64,000 nucleotides of DNA, taken from contig NZ_BAABLF010000011.1 in the NCBI RefSeq assembly GCF_039544205.1, positions 21,310 through 85,309 on the forward strand, in the 5' to 3' direction. Position numbers and translations under genes: made by a program. The stretch's first letter is position 1. Each line of letters begins with the position of its first letter. The stretch comes from Ferrimonas gelatinilytica. GTDB taxonomy: Bacteria > Pseudomonadota > Gammaproteobacteria > Enterobacterales > Shewanellaceae. The notes beneath the pieces are model-generated. The model made no database searches. It was not told where the DNA came from and was given only the letters and a program-made list of their open reading frames with translations. This document shows, in pieces, positions 8,743 through 16,459 of the stretch.

Positions 8743-8783
8743 CCTGGCTTCACCACGGTCACCATGACCGTGGTGAAGCCAGG
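8743..8783. repeat. Perfect 19-bp inverted repeat, 3-base loop
   Basis: CCTGGCTTCACCACGGTCA at 8743-8761 is exactly complementary to 8765-8783, with a CCA loop. There is no T-run on the + side, so it is not an ordinary intrinsic terminator. It lies in the roughly 300-base gap between receptor 2 and the AI-2E family gene; otherwise that gap shows only the receptor terminator. Confidence 0.85.
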
Positions 8784-8947
8784 TCCTGGCATGCCTGCAC
8801 AGGTCAACAGGGGGTGTCGACTCGGTGGCTGGCCTGATCTGTTTCATCGCCATGCCGCTTCGTTACATCCGTCCTGGTAGTCACCCCGGCGGCGCGTAAG
8901 TTAACTAACTTTACTGGGTCACTCTCTGTTTTCGAAAAGGCGGCCCC

Positions 8948-10036
8948 ATGGCTGATCTTGACCCCCGTTTCCAGCGCGGCGCTGTTGAAGCGGCCATCCG
9001 GATTGGATTGCTGTTTGTCTTGGTTCTCTGGTGTTTTGAAATCATCCGACCCTTTATCACCCCGGTGGTCTGGGCGGTGATCCTGGCCGTCGCCCTGTAC
9101 CCCATGTTCTGTAAGCTCAAAAGCTGGCTGGGGGGCCGCGGCGGTCTCGCCGCGGCCCTGATCGCCATCGTGGGGATGGCGATCCTGCTGCTGCCTGGCT
9201 TCCAGATCGCCGCCTCGGCGGTGGACAGCGTGGCGGCGATCGGCGCCCAGCTGGAGGAGGGCAGCTTTTCATTGCCACCGCCAGCGTCCGCAGTTAAGGC
9301 GTGGCCCCTGGTGGGCGATCTCATCTTCCAGCACTGGAGCCAGGCCTCCACGGACATCGAGAAGTACCTGCTGACCTATGCCGCCGATATCAAGCGCGTC
9401 GTCGGTGGCGCCGCGGCCTTCGCGGCGAGCCTGTTCGGTGGCATCCTGATGTTCTGCCTGTCGCTGGCGATCGCCGCTTTCCTGATGGCCAACGGGGCGG
9501 CCTGCGAAGCGGCATGCAGGCGGATCGCTTTTGGCCTGCTGGATGAGAGAGGTGGGCAACTGATGCAGCTCTCCCGTGACACCATCCAGAGTGTGGCCAA
9601 GGGGGTCCTTGGGGTGGCGGTGATCCAGTCTACCCTGATCGCCGTCGGCTTCTTCGTGGTGGGGGTTCCCGGTGCTGCGGTGCTTTACGTGGTTTTGCTG
9701 GTTGTGGCGATCGCCCAGCTGCCCTCGATCCTGGTGGTGGTGCCGGTGATCATCTATGTATTCCAGACCGAAACCACCCTGGTGGCCATCCTCTTTACTG
9801 CCTGGAGTGTCCTGGCGGGCCTCAGTGACAATGTGCTCAAACCCATGCTGCTGGGGCGGGGTATCGATGTGCCCATGTTGGTGATCCTGCTAGGCTCGCT
9901 GGGGGGAATGCTGATGTCCGGCTTTATCGGCTTATTCGTGGGGGCGGTGGTGCTGGCACTGGGTTACCAGCTGTTCATGGGCTGGCTGGAGATCAATACC
10001 CAAACTCCGCAGGAGGATTCGCCCAGGTCAGAATAG
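8948..10036 (+). CDS. AI-2E family transporter (PerM/TqsA superfamily)
   Basis: 362 residues with about eight membrane segments. The family motif near the C-terminus is present: LSDNVLKPMLLGRGIDVPMLVILLG is split here as SDNVLKPMLLGRG then PMLVILLGSLGG. The N-terminal pair of helices (LFVLVLWCFEIIRPFITPVVW) and the mid-protein helical hairpin also fit. Members were named after E. coli TqsA, which exports autoinducer-2, but others act in Na+/H+ or unknown transport, so the name does not establish the substrate. The ATG follows AAGG. It is a lone gene with a terminator shared with fis. Confidence 0.88.
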   Translation: MADLDPRFQRGAVEAAIRIGLLFVLVLWCFEIIRPFITPVVWAVILAVALYPMFCKLKSWLGGRGGLAAALIAIVGMAILLLPGFQIAASAVDSVAAIGAQLEEGSFSLPPPASAVKAWPLVGDLIFQHWSQASTDIEKYLLTYAADIKRVVGGAAAFAASLFGGILMFCLSLAIAAFLMANGAACEAACRRIAFGLLDERGGQLMQLSRDTIQSVAKGVLGVAVIQSTLIAVGFFVVGVPGAAVLYVVLLVVAIAQLPSILVVVPVIIYVFQTETTLVAILFTAWSVLAGLSDNVLKPMLLGRGIDVPMLVILLGSLGGMLMSGFIGLFVGAVVLALGYQLFMGWLEINTQTPQEDSPRSE

Positions 10037-10094
10037 TCGCTTCGACGGGTTGCGGGCGAAAGCGCTTACGCCGCGTGTTGCAGGGCGGGCGCAC

Positions 10095-10128
10095 AAAAAA
10101 ACCGACGCTCTTTCGAGGGTCGGTTTTT
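10095..10128. terminator. Bidirectional terminator between the AI-2E gene and fis
   Basis: ACCGACGCTC / GAGGGTCGGT-type stem (ACCGAC pairs with GTCGGT) with A residues on the left and T residues on the right. It can serve both convergent genes. Confidence 0.85.
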
Positions 10129-10153
10129 AACTCAATGCATGGGATGCACCGAT

Positions 10154-10462
10154 TTAGTTCATGCCGTACTTCTTCAGCTTCTTACGCAGGGTGCCGCGGT
10201 TGATGCCGAGGATGTTGGCGGCGCGGGTCTGGTTACCGCGGGTGTACTGCATGACGATGTCCAGCAGCGGCTGTTCCACTTCACACAGCACCATCTCGTA
10301 CACTTCGGACGCTTCCTGGCCATCCAGTTGAGCAAAGTAGTTGCTTACGGCGCGCTTTACGGAGTCACGCAGCAGCTGCGGCTTCACGGTACCGTTGGGG
10401 GTTTCGATCTGACCGACGGTCAGTTGGTGCGCTTCAGAAAAGGAGTTCTGCTGATCAAACAT
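10154..10462 (-). CDS. fis: Nucleoid-associated DNA-binding protein Fis
   Basis: 102 residues; the C-terminal half matches E. coli Fis closely (LRDSVKRAVSNYFAQLDGQ, EVEQPLLDIVMQYTRGNQTRA, INRGTLRKKLKKYGMN), including the helix-turn-helix. Fis is a dimeric bender that tunes rRNA and tRNA promoters, supercoiling and site-specific recombination. The ATG at 10462 (MFDQQ, as in MFEQR of E. coli) is chosen. An upstream in-frame TTG at 10492 would overlap dusB. dusB ends 20 bases upstream, the classic dusB-fis operon. Confidence 0.97.
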   Translation of the reverse strand: MFDQQNSFSEAHQLTVGQIETPNGTVKPQLLRDSVKRAVSNYFAQLDGQEASEVYEMVLCEVEQPLLDIVMQYTRGNQTRAANILGINRGTLRKKLKKYGMN

Positions 10463-10481
10463 ACTGTCTTTGCTCTGTCTC

Positions 10482-11453
10482 TTAACAATCAAATTGCTCG
10501 AAAAAGCCGGCTAGGGCCTCACGCTGCGCGGTTGCCGAATCCAACTGGTTGAATCGGCGACGCAATTCCGGTTGTTGCTGGTTATCCAGGTACCAACCCA
10601 CATGCTTCCTGGCGATGCGCATGCCGCGCTCCTCACCGTAGAAGTCATGCAGGGCTTGAAGGTGTTCCTGCATCAGCACTTGTCGCTCCGCTTTGGGCGG
10701 GGGCGGCAGATGCTGTCCGGTCTCCAGGTAGTGGTGGATCTCGCGAAAGATCCAGGGACGTCCCTGGGCAGGGCGCCCCACCATGAGTCCATCGACCCCG
10801 GTTTTATCCAGTACCTGTCGGGCCTTCTCCGGGCTGTCGATATCGCCATTGGCGACGACAGGGATGGAGATGGCCGCTTTAATCGCCGCAATGGTGTCGT
10901 ACTCCGCTTCCCCTTTGTACATGCACTGTCGTGTCCGACCGTGCACCGCCAGGGCCGCAATGCCGCTTTGTTCGGCAATGCGGGCGATGTCGACGCCGTT
11001 GCGGTTATCCGGATCCCAACCGGTTCGGATCTTTAGGGTCACCGGCACTTCGACGGCGTGAACCACGGCATCGAGGATTTGGCGAACCAGATCCGGGTGG
11101 CGCAGCAGGGCTGAGCCAGCCAACTTTTTATTAACTTTCTTTGCCGGACATCCCATATTGATGTCGATGATCTGGGCGCCGCGCTCCACGTTGAAGCGGG
11201 CGGCCTGAGCCATCAACTCGGGTTCACAGCCTGCGATTTGGACGGAGCGGATCCCATCTTCGCCACTGTGGTCCATCCGTGACAGAGACTTCTCGGTCTT
11301 CCAGACATCGGGGTTGGAAGAGAGCATCTCCGACACGGCCAGGCCGGCGCCAAGCCGGCGGCACAGTCGACGGAAGGGAAGGTCAGTTACCCCGGCCATC
11401 GGCGCCACGATCAGCTGGTTGTCCAGTTGATAGGGTCCAATTTTCATGAGCAT
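10482..11453 (-). CDS. dusB: tRNA-dihydrouridine synthase B
   Basis: 323 residues. FMN-dependent TIM barrel that reduces uridine in the tRNA D-loop. Visible signatures are VAPMAGVTDLPFRRL, the catalytic-Cys loop INMGCPAKKVNKKLAGSALL, HGRTRQCMYKG, VVANGDI and GRPAQGRPWIFREI, plus a C-terminal helical domain. The start is ATG at 11453 with a second ATG two codons on; either is possible. It is the first gene of dusB-fis. In E. coli the promoter of this operon is under stringent and Fis control. Confidence 0.97.
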   Translation of the reverse strand: MLMKIGPYQLDNQLIVAPMAGVTDLPFRRLCRRLGAGLAVSEMLSSNPDVWKTEKSLSRMDHSGEDGIRSVQIAGCEPELMAQAARFNVERGAQIIDINMGCPAKKVNKKLAGSALLRHPDLVRQILDAVVHAVEVPVTLKIRTGWDPDNRNGVDIARIAEQSGIAALAVHGRTRQCMYKGEAEYDTIAAIKAAISIPVVANGDIDSPEKARQVLDKTGVDGLMVGRPAQGRPWIFREIHHYLETGQHLPPPPKAERQVLMQEHLQALHDFYGEERGMRIARKHVGWYLDNQQQPELRRRFNQLDSATAQREALAGFFEQFDC

Positions 11454-11660
11454 TAACCATCCGCGTCCGAAACAAGGGGGCGAATCTTACTCTTTTTTTC
11501 TGAGCCTGGGAAGGTCAGAAAATGAACGCAGAGCAAATTTTTTTGCTTGACTTTGCGCCACTCAAAGCCTTGTTTCAAGGTGATGCCCGTTAGCGTTCGC
11601 TCACTTTCTTGGCATCGCCCGTGCTGGTTAATTATTCGTCACGACGACATCATGGGGGCG
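11454..11660 (-). promoter_or_regulatory. Probable dusB-fis promoter region
   Basis: On the minus strand there is a -10-like TAAGAT followed immediately by a GC-rich discriminator (TCGCCCCC), preceded by an A-rich run. That combination fits a stringently controlled fis-type promoter. No convincing -35 hexamer was found, so the assignment is tentative. Confidence 0.35.
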
Positions 11661-12542
11661 TTAACGTTTGCGGCCGTCGAGTCGGCACCAGTCACCCTCG
11701 ATGGCGGTGGGGTTGAGGTCAAACCACTGGCCATAGATGGCGCGAAGCTCCTCCGCCTGTTCTGTCAACAGGCCGGAGAGGGCCAGTTGGCCACCGGGTT
11801 TTACCAGGGCGCTGATCACCGGTGCCAGCTCACGCAGCGGGCCCGCCAGGATGTTGGCGACCACGACATCCGCCTGGACATTCTCGGGCTGATCCTTGGG
11901 CAGGTAGACGGTGAGTTTGTCCTCGACGCCGTTGCGCTGGGCATTGTCGGCGGAGGCGGTCAGTGCCTGCGGGTCGATATCCAGGCCGATGACGTTGTTG
12001 GCACCGAGCTTAATGGCGGCGATCGCCAGGATCCCTGAGCCGCAGCCAAAGTCGATCACCGACTTGCCTTCCAGGTCCAGGCCGTCCAGCCAGGTGAGGC
12101 AGAGGGCGGTGGTGGGGTGGGTGCCGGTGCCGAAGGCGAGGCCGGGATCCAGCAGCACGTTGACCGCCTCCGGTTCCGGCGCCTCGCGCCAGCTGGGGCA
12201 GATCCAGAGCCGGCGGCCAAACTGCATCGGGTGGAAGTTCTCCATCCACTCTCGCTCCCAATCCTTATCCTCCAGGGCCTCCACCTTGTACGCCATCTGG
12301 TTCGACAGCTCCGGCAGGGTTTTCAGCTCGGCAATCACCGGTTCCATCTCGGTGATGGCGTCGAAGAGGCCTACTACATCAGTATCGCCCCAGAGGCGGG
12401 TTTCACCGGGGGCCGGCTCGAACACCGGGGTGTCCTTGGCATCGAGGAAGGTGACTGAGACGGCACCGAGCTCCATCAGCTGGTCACTGATGGTGTCGGC
12501 GGTGTCGGCGGTGGCGTTGAGACGCAGTTGGATCCAGGCCAT
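11661..12542 (-). CDS. prmA: Ribosomal protein L11 methyltransferase
   Basis: 293 residues, the usual PrmA length. An N-terminal L11-recognition domain (MAWIQLRLNATADTADTISD) is joined by a linker to a class I SAM methyltransferase. Motif I is VIDFGCGSGILAIAA, followed by IGLDIDPQA and the NPPF-like region VVANILAGPLRELAP. It trimethylates L11 of the 50S subunit. In relatives prmA commonly lies directly after accC and before dusB; here the frd and rav genes separate it from accC. Confidence 0.96.
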   Translation of the reverse strand: MAWIQLRLNATADTADTISDQLMELGAVSVTFLDAKDTPVFEPAPGETRLWGDTDVVGLFDAITEMEPVIAELKTLPELSNQMAYKVEALEDKDWEREWMENFHPMQFGRRLWICPSWREAPEPEAVNVLLDPGLAFGTGTHPTTALCLTWLDGLDLEGKSVIDFGCGSGILAIAAIKLGANNVIGLDIDPQALTASADNAQRNGVEDKLTVYLPKDQPENVQADVVVANILAGPLRELAPVISALVKPGGQLALSGLLTEQAEELRAIYGQWFDLNPTAIEGDWCRLDGRKR

Positions 12543-12709
12543 GGGGTTCTCTTTCTGGGATAGTGTTCGAATGGGCGAATTGTAATGGCTGGTTGCGGCG
12601 GCGCCACTGTTTTCCCTCGGCGACTCTAAATCGCAACGCGTCTTTATGCGGCCGCCGGCGTGATCCAGGTGTGATCCTTGCGATGAATCGCATTTTCCGT
12701 GATCGTCGA

Positions 12710-12758
12710 TGTGATCGCGGTCAAAGTTGTTTGGCGGTCGAATGCCTACATTTTACAG
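12710..12758 (+). promoter_or_regulatory. Predicted class II CRP-dependent promoter of frdCAB
   Basis: A CRP-like box, TGTGATCGCGGTCAAA, occupies 12710-12725 and matches TGTGA-N6-TCACA at 9 of 10 conserved positions. A -10-like TACATT lies at 12747-12752, predicting a start near 12759. The box centre (12717.5) is then exactly 41.5 bases upstream, the class II geometry. There is no good -35, as expected for an activator-dependent promoter. In Shewanella, CRP is known to control fumarate respiration. Confidence 0.6.
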
Positions 12759-12785
12759 ACTGTGCCTAAAGGGAGATGCGACAGA

Positions 12786-13478
12786 ATGCGCAAGTTATTG
12801 GCGTTGGGCCGGGGCCCGGCGAGGATGGAGATCCTGCAGGGGGTGACGGGGGCGGCGCTGACGCTGTTCCTCTTTATCCACCTGCACCTGGAAGCCAGCG
12901 TGCTGTTTGGTCCTGAGGCCTTTAATACCGTGGCCTGGATGCTGCACGCCGGCTGGGCGGATCCCGCCGGAGTGGGCTATGGCGCGCCGGTGGTGATCGC
13001 CGTGCTGGGGGTAACCCTGCTACTGGTGCTGCACGTGCTGGCGGTGTTGCGTCGCCTGCCGGGTGAGTGGCGCAAGGTGAAGGCGTTGCGTCACCATACC
13101 CAGGTGGTGCGTCATGAGGGCACCCGGCTTTGGGTGCTGCAGATGCTCAGTGGCGTGGCGATGATGATTCTGGTGCCTATTCACCTGGTCACCATGCTGA
13201 CCCAGCCCCATAGCCTGGGAGCGGAGCCCTCCTCGCTGAGGGTGGTATTCGAGGGGGGCTGGCTGCTCTACCTACTGCTGTTGCCGTTGGCGGTGCTCCA
13301 TGGTGTCGCCGGCGTGACCCGGCTGTGGCTCAAATGGTGCCCCTATGCCGAACCCCGTCAGCAGGGGCGTCGCTGGATGCGTCGGGTGGCGCTTTACCTG
13401 CTAATCCTCGGCGGCCTCAGCCTGTTGATGCAGATCTACAACGGTCTGTTCCTGTTTTCCCCCTCCCTAACCGGATGA
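12786..13478 (+). CDS. frdC: Fumarate reductase diheme cytochrome b subunit
   Basis: 230 residues with five membrane helices, like the single-anchor diheme cytochrome b of epsilon-proteobacterial and Shewanella fumarate reductases. It differs from the two-anchor FrdC/FrdD of E. coli. Candidate axial haem histidines lie in FIHLHLEA (H32/H34), LLVLHVLAVLRR, LVPIHLVTML and LAVLHGVAG. It takes electrons from menaquinol in the membrane and passes them to FrdB. The ATG at 12786 is chosen because AAAGGGAG precedes it; earlier in-frame starts encode no membrane-protein-like sequence. First gene of frdCAB. Confidence 0.92.
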   Translation: MRKLLALGRGPARMEILQGVTGAALTLFLFIHLHLEASVLFGPEAFNTVAWMLHAGWADPAGVGYGAPVVIAVLGVTLLLVLHVLAVLRRLPGEWRKVKALRHHTQVVRHEGTRLWVLQMLSGVAMMILVPIHLVTMLTQPHSLGAEPSSLRVVFEGGWLLYLLLLPLAVLHGVAGVTRLWLKWCPYAEPRQQGRRWMRRVALYLLILGGLSLLMQIYNGLFLFSPSLTG

Positions 13479-13551
13479 ACGCACTGCGGACCCTGGGACA
13501 GATTTTTAGGCCGGACCACTGAGTGATAGGCCGCGCAAGGAGAGAGATATT

Positions 13552-15528
13552 ATGAAGATCCGCTATACCGATGCCCTGGTGATAGGTGGTGGACTGGCAG
13601 GACTGAGGGTGGCGCTGGCGGCCCGTGAGAGGGGGCACCAGGCGGTTGTCCTCTCCCTGGTGCCGGCCAAGCGCTCCCACTCGGCCGCCGCTCAAGGCGG
13701 CATGCAGGCCAGCCTCGGCAACTCGGTGATGGGCCAGGGCGATAACGAGGATGTGCACTTCCTCGATACGGTGAAGGGCTCCGACTGGGGCTGCGATCAA
13801 ACCGTGGCAAGGATGTTTACCCATGTGGCGCCCAAGGCGGTTCGCCAGTCTGCCAGCTGGGGGGTGCCCTGGAGCCGGATCAAGCACGGCCCCCGGGAGG
13901 CGGTGATCAACGCCGAGCACACCACCCTGCATGAGCCGCTGGAGGCCCACGGGCTGATCCAGGCCCGGGACTTCGGCGGTACGGCCAAGTGGCGTACCTG
14001 CTACACCAGCGACGGCACCGGCCACTCTCTGCTTTACGCCCTGGACAACCAGGCGATCGGCGCCGGCATCGAGGTGCATGAGCGGGTGGAGGCGCTGCGT
14101 CTGGTCCACGACGGTCAGCGCTGCCATGGCGCCATCGTGCGGGATCTTATTACCGGTGAGCTGGTGGCCTACCTGGCCCGCACCACCACGCTGGCGACCG
14201 GGGGCTGGGGGCGGCTCTGGTCGGTGTCTACCAACGCCCTGATCTGCGAAGGCACCGGCGCCGCCCTGGCGCTGGATGCCGGGGTGGCCCTGGGTAACCC
14301 GGAGGCGGTGCAGTTCCACCCTACCGCCATCGTGCCGGTGGGGATCCTTACCACCGAGGGATGCCGCGGCGACGGTGGGCTGCTGCGGGACGTGGATGGC
14401 CACCGCTTCATGCCGGATTACGAGCCGGAGAAGAAGGAGTTGGCCTCCCGTGACGTGGTCTCCCGGCGGATGACCGAGCATATGCGCAAGGGTAAAGGGG
14501 TGCCGAGCCCCTACGGCGATCACCTCTGGTTGGACATCACCATCCTGGGCCGCGAGCATATCGAGAAGAACCTGCGGGAGGTAAAGGAGATCTGCGAGCA
14601 CTTCCTGGGGATCGATCCCGCCGAGGAGTGGATCCCGGTGCGACCCACCCAGCACTACTCCATGGGCGGTGTGCGCACCAATGCCGATGGGGAGAGCGAT
14701 GGCCTCAAGGGGTTGTTCGCGGTGGGCGAGGTGGCCTGCTGGGACCTGCACGGGTTCAACCGCCTGGGCGGCAACTCCCTGGCGGAAACCGTGGTGGCGG
14801 GGATGATCGTCGGTGAGAAGGTGGCCGATGCCTGCGGGCAGTACCCCATGGGGGATCCGGCCCTGGGCCGGGAAGCCGGGGCGGCGGTGGAGCAGGAGAT
14901 CACCGAACTGCTGGACCGCTCCAGCGGCAGCGACCCCATTGCGCTGCGTGCGCGGATGGAAACGCTGATGATGGACAAGGTGGGGATCTTCCGCAATGAA
15001 ACCGAGTTGGCCCAGGCGGTGTCGGCCCTCCAGGCGCTGGTGACGGAGAGTGAGCAGCTCTGCGTACGGACCAAGAAGCGTCACGCCAACCCCGAGCTGG
15101 TGGATGCCCTGAGGGTCCGCAAGATGCTGCGGATCGCCCTCTGTATCGCGACGGCGGCCCGGGCCCGGACCGAAAGTCGCGGTGCCCATGCCCGTGAGGA
15201 CTATCCTGAGCGCAATGACAGGGATTGGCTCAAGCGCACCCTGGTACGCTGGCCCGAAGGGAAGGCGGGGCCACAACTCGACTACGAGGCGCTGGATGTG
15301 ATGGCGATGGAGTTGCCGCCGGGCTTCCGGGGTTACGGTAAGGATCTCACCATTACCCACCCGGACAGCGCGGCACGCCAGGCGCAGATAGATGCCTGGG
15401 ACCGGGCCCACCCCTATGCCACCGCCACCGAGCGGCAGCGGGCGCTGATGCCCTTCGACCTGCCCGCGGGACTCGAGGGGCCCAACCGGCGCCTCGGCGA
15501 TAACGACACTGATTCTGGAGCGCTGTGA
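13552..15528 (+). CDS. frdA: Fumarate reductase flavoprotein subunit
   Basis: 658 residues. FAD-binding GGGLAG at 12-17. The covalent FAD attachment site is His43 in KRSHSAAAQGGMQ. Further family blocks are GTAKWRTCYTSDGTGHSLLY, VQFHPTAIVPVGILTTEGCRGDGG, TQHYSMGGVRTNADG and the FAD-proximal GFNRLGGNSLAET. It reduces fumarate to succinate on the cytoplasmic face during anaerobic respiration. AAGGAG precedes the ATG. The length and subunit order (C-A-B) fit the Wolinella/Shewanella type of quinol:fumarate reductase. Confidence 0.96.
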   Translation: MKIRYTDALVIGGGLAGLRVALAARERGHQAVVLSLVPAKRSHSAAAQGGMQASLGNSVMGQGDNEDVHFLDTVKGSDWGCDQTVARMFTHVAPKAVRQSASWGVPWSRIKHGPREAVINAEHTTLHEPLEAHGLIQARDFGGTAKWRTCYTSDGTGHSLLYALDNQAIGAGIEVHERVEALRLVHDGQRCHGAIVRDLITGELVAYLARTTTLATGGWGRLWSVSTNALICEGTGAALALDAGVALGNPEAVQFHPTAIVPVGILTTEGCRGDGGLLRDVDGHRFMPDYEPEKKELASRDVVSRRMTEHMRKGKGVPSPYGDHLWLDITILGREHIEKNLREVKEICEHFLGIDPAEEWIPVRPTQHYSMGGVRTNADGESDGLKGLFAVGEVACWDLHGFNRLGGNSLAETVVAGMIVGEKVADACGQYPMGDPALGREAGAAVEQEITELLDRSSGSDPIALRARMETLMMDKVGIFRNETELAQAVSALQALVTESEQLCVRTKKRHANPELVDALRVRKMLRIALCIATAARARTESRGAHAREDYPERNDRDWLKRTLVRWPEGKAGPQLDYEALDVMAMELPPGFRGYGKDLTITHPDSAARQAQIDAWDRAHPYATATERQRALMPFDLPAGLEGPNRRLGDNDTDSGAL

Positions 15529-16262
15529 TGAGCCCTCGTACCCTGACTTTTACCATTTTCCGTTACGACCCCCAGGACCCTGACGATACTCCGCGTCAGC
15601 AGGAGTTTCAGCTGGAGGAAGCCCCGGGGATGACGGTGTTCGTGGCGCTCAAGATGCTGCGGGAGACCCAGGACCCGAGCCTGCAGTTTGATTTTGTCTG
15701 CCGGGCGGGGATTTGCGGCAGCTGTGCCATGGTGATCAACGGCGTGCCCACCCTGGCCTGCCGTACCCTCACCGCCAACTACCCCGAGGGGCGGATCACC
15801 CTGATGCCCCTGCCGGGGTTCGAGCTGATCGGCGATCTTTCTGTCAATACCGGTAAGTTCATGCGTGCCCTGTCCGAGCGGCTGGCGGCCTGGCTGCACC
15901 CGAAATCCGTTGACCACAGTCATGACGAGCTGGAGCAGAGGATGGAGCCCCACCTGGCGGAGGCGATCTACGACACCGATCGTTGCGTTGAGTGCGGCTG
16001 CTGTGTGGCCGCCTGCGCCACCGCCCAGATGCGCGAAACTTTCGTGGGCGCCGTGGGCCTGAACAAGGTGGCTCGCTTTGCCCTGGACGACCGCGATTGC
16101 CGGGAGGTGGATGACTTCTACCACGTCATCGGTGACGAGGATGGGGTGTTCGGCTGCATGACCTTGCTGGGCTGCGCCGATACCTGCCCGAAGAACCTCA
16201 ACCACCAGATGCAGATTGGCTACCTGCGGCGCAAGCTGGCGCTGCACCCTCGCATCCTGTAG
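15528..16262 (+). CDS. frdB: Fumarate reductase iron-sulfur subunit
   Basis: 244 residues. The N-terminal ferredoxin domain holds a [2Fe-2S] cluster on C58, C63, C66 and C78 (CRAGICGSC...LAC). The C-terminal domain carries CVECGCCVAAC and CMTLLGCADTCPK for the [4Fe-4S] and [3Fe-4S] clusters. It wires FrdC haems to FrdA flavin. The ATG at 15528 overlaps the frdA stop by one base (TGATG), suggesting translational coupling, and GGAG lies upstream. A GTG three bases earlier is an alternative start. Confidence 0.95.
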   Translation: MSPRTLTFTIFRYDPQDPDDTPRQQEFQLEEAPGMTVFVALKMLRETQDPSLQFDFVCRAGICGSCAMVINGVPTLACRTLTANYPEGRITLMPLPGFELIGDLSVNTGKFMRALSERLAAWLHPKSVDHSHDELEQRMEPHLAEAIYDTDRCVECGCCVAACATAQMRETFVGAVGLNKVARFALDDRDCREVDDFYHVIGDEDGVFGCMTLLGCADTCPKNLNHQMQIGYLRRKLALHPRIL

Positions 16263-16275
16263 CTGTGCCCACACC

Positions 16276-16309
16276 ACCGGTGTCCCGCCCGTACTCGGAG
16301 GACACCGGT
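16276..16309 (+). terminator. Stem-loop after frdB
   Basis: ACCGGTGTCC at 16276-16285 pairs perfectly with GGACACCGGT at 16300-16309. There is no T-run, so it may be a processing or Rho-linked 3' end rather than an intrinsic terminator. Confidence 0.5.
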
Positions 16310-16328
16310 CCCCCCAAGCGATTAGATA

Positions 16329-16459
16329 GCTGCTCCTAAATAGGTTCCACGTTCGTGTGAGCCCAGAAGCCTCGGGCTTTGATCCGGCTCTTAGGAACTC
16401 GGGCCTAGATTGCCTTCGCCAAAGGTGGGGGGCAGCACAATTCGGAACAGTGATTTAGG
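16329..16459. repeat. Dispersed intergenic repeat, copy C
   Basis: Third copy of the family, between the convergent frdB and viaA genes. It shows GCTGCTCCTAAATA, TTCGTGTGAGCCCAGAAGC, GGCTCTTAGGAAC, GGGCCTAGAT and the right end GCACAATTCGGAACAG. The right half of the core palindrome is shortened in this copy. Its right end runs into viaA: the viaA stop codon (16455-16457) lies in the terminal ATTTAGG of the repeat. Confidence 0.75.

Noticed and set aside
12699..12785. Upstream extension of frdC
   Set aside because: It would cover the predicted CRP promoter and add residues unlike the family; the ATG at 12786 has a ribosome site.
13417..15411. 664-codon open frame antisense to frdA
   Set aside because: It lies wholly opposite a clear fumarate reductase gene, has no ribosome site or family features, and is explained by GC-rich codon bias.
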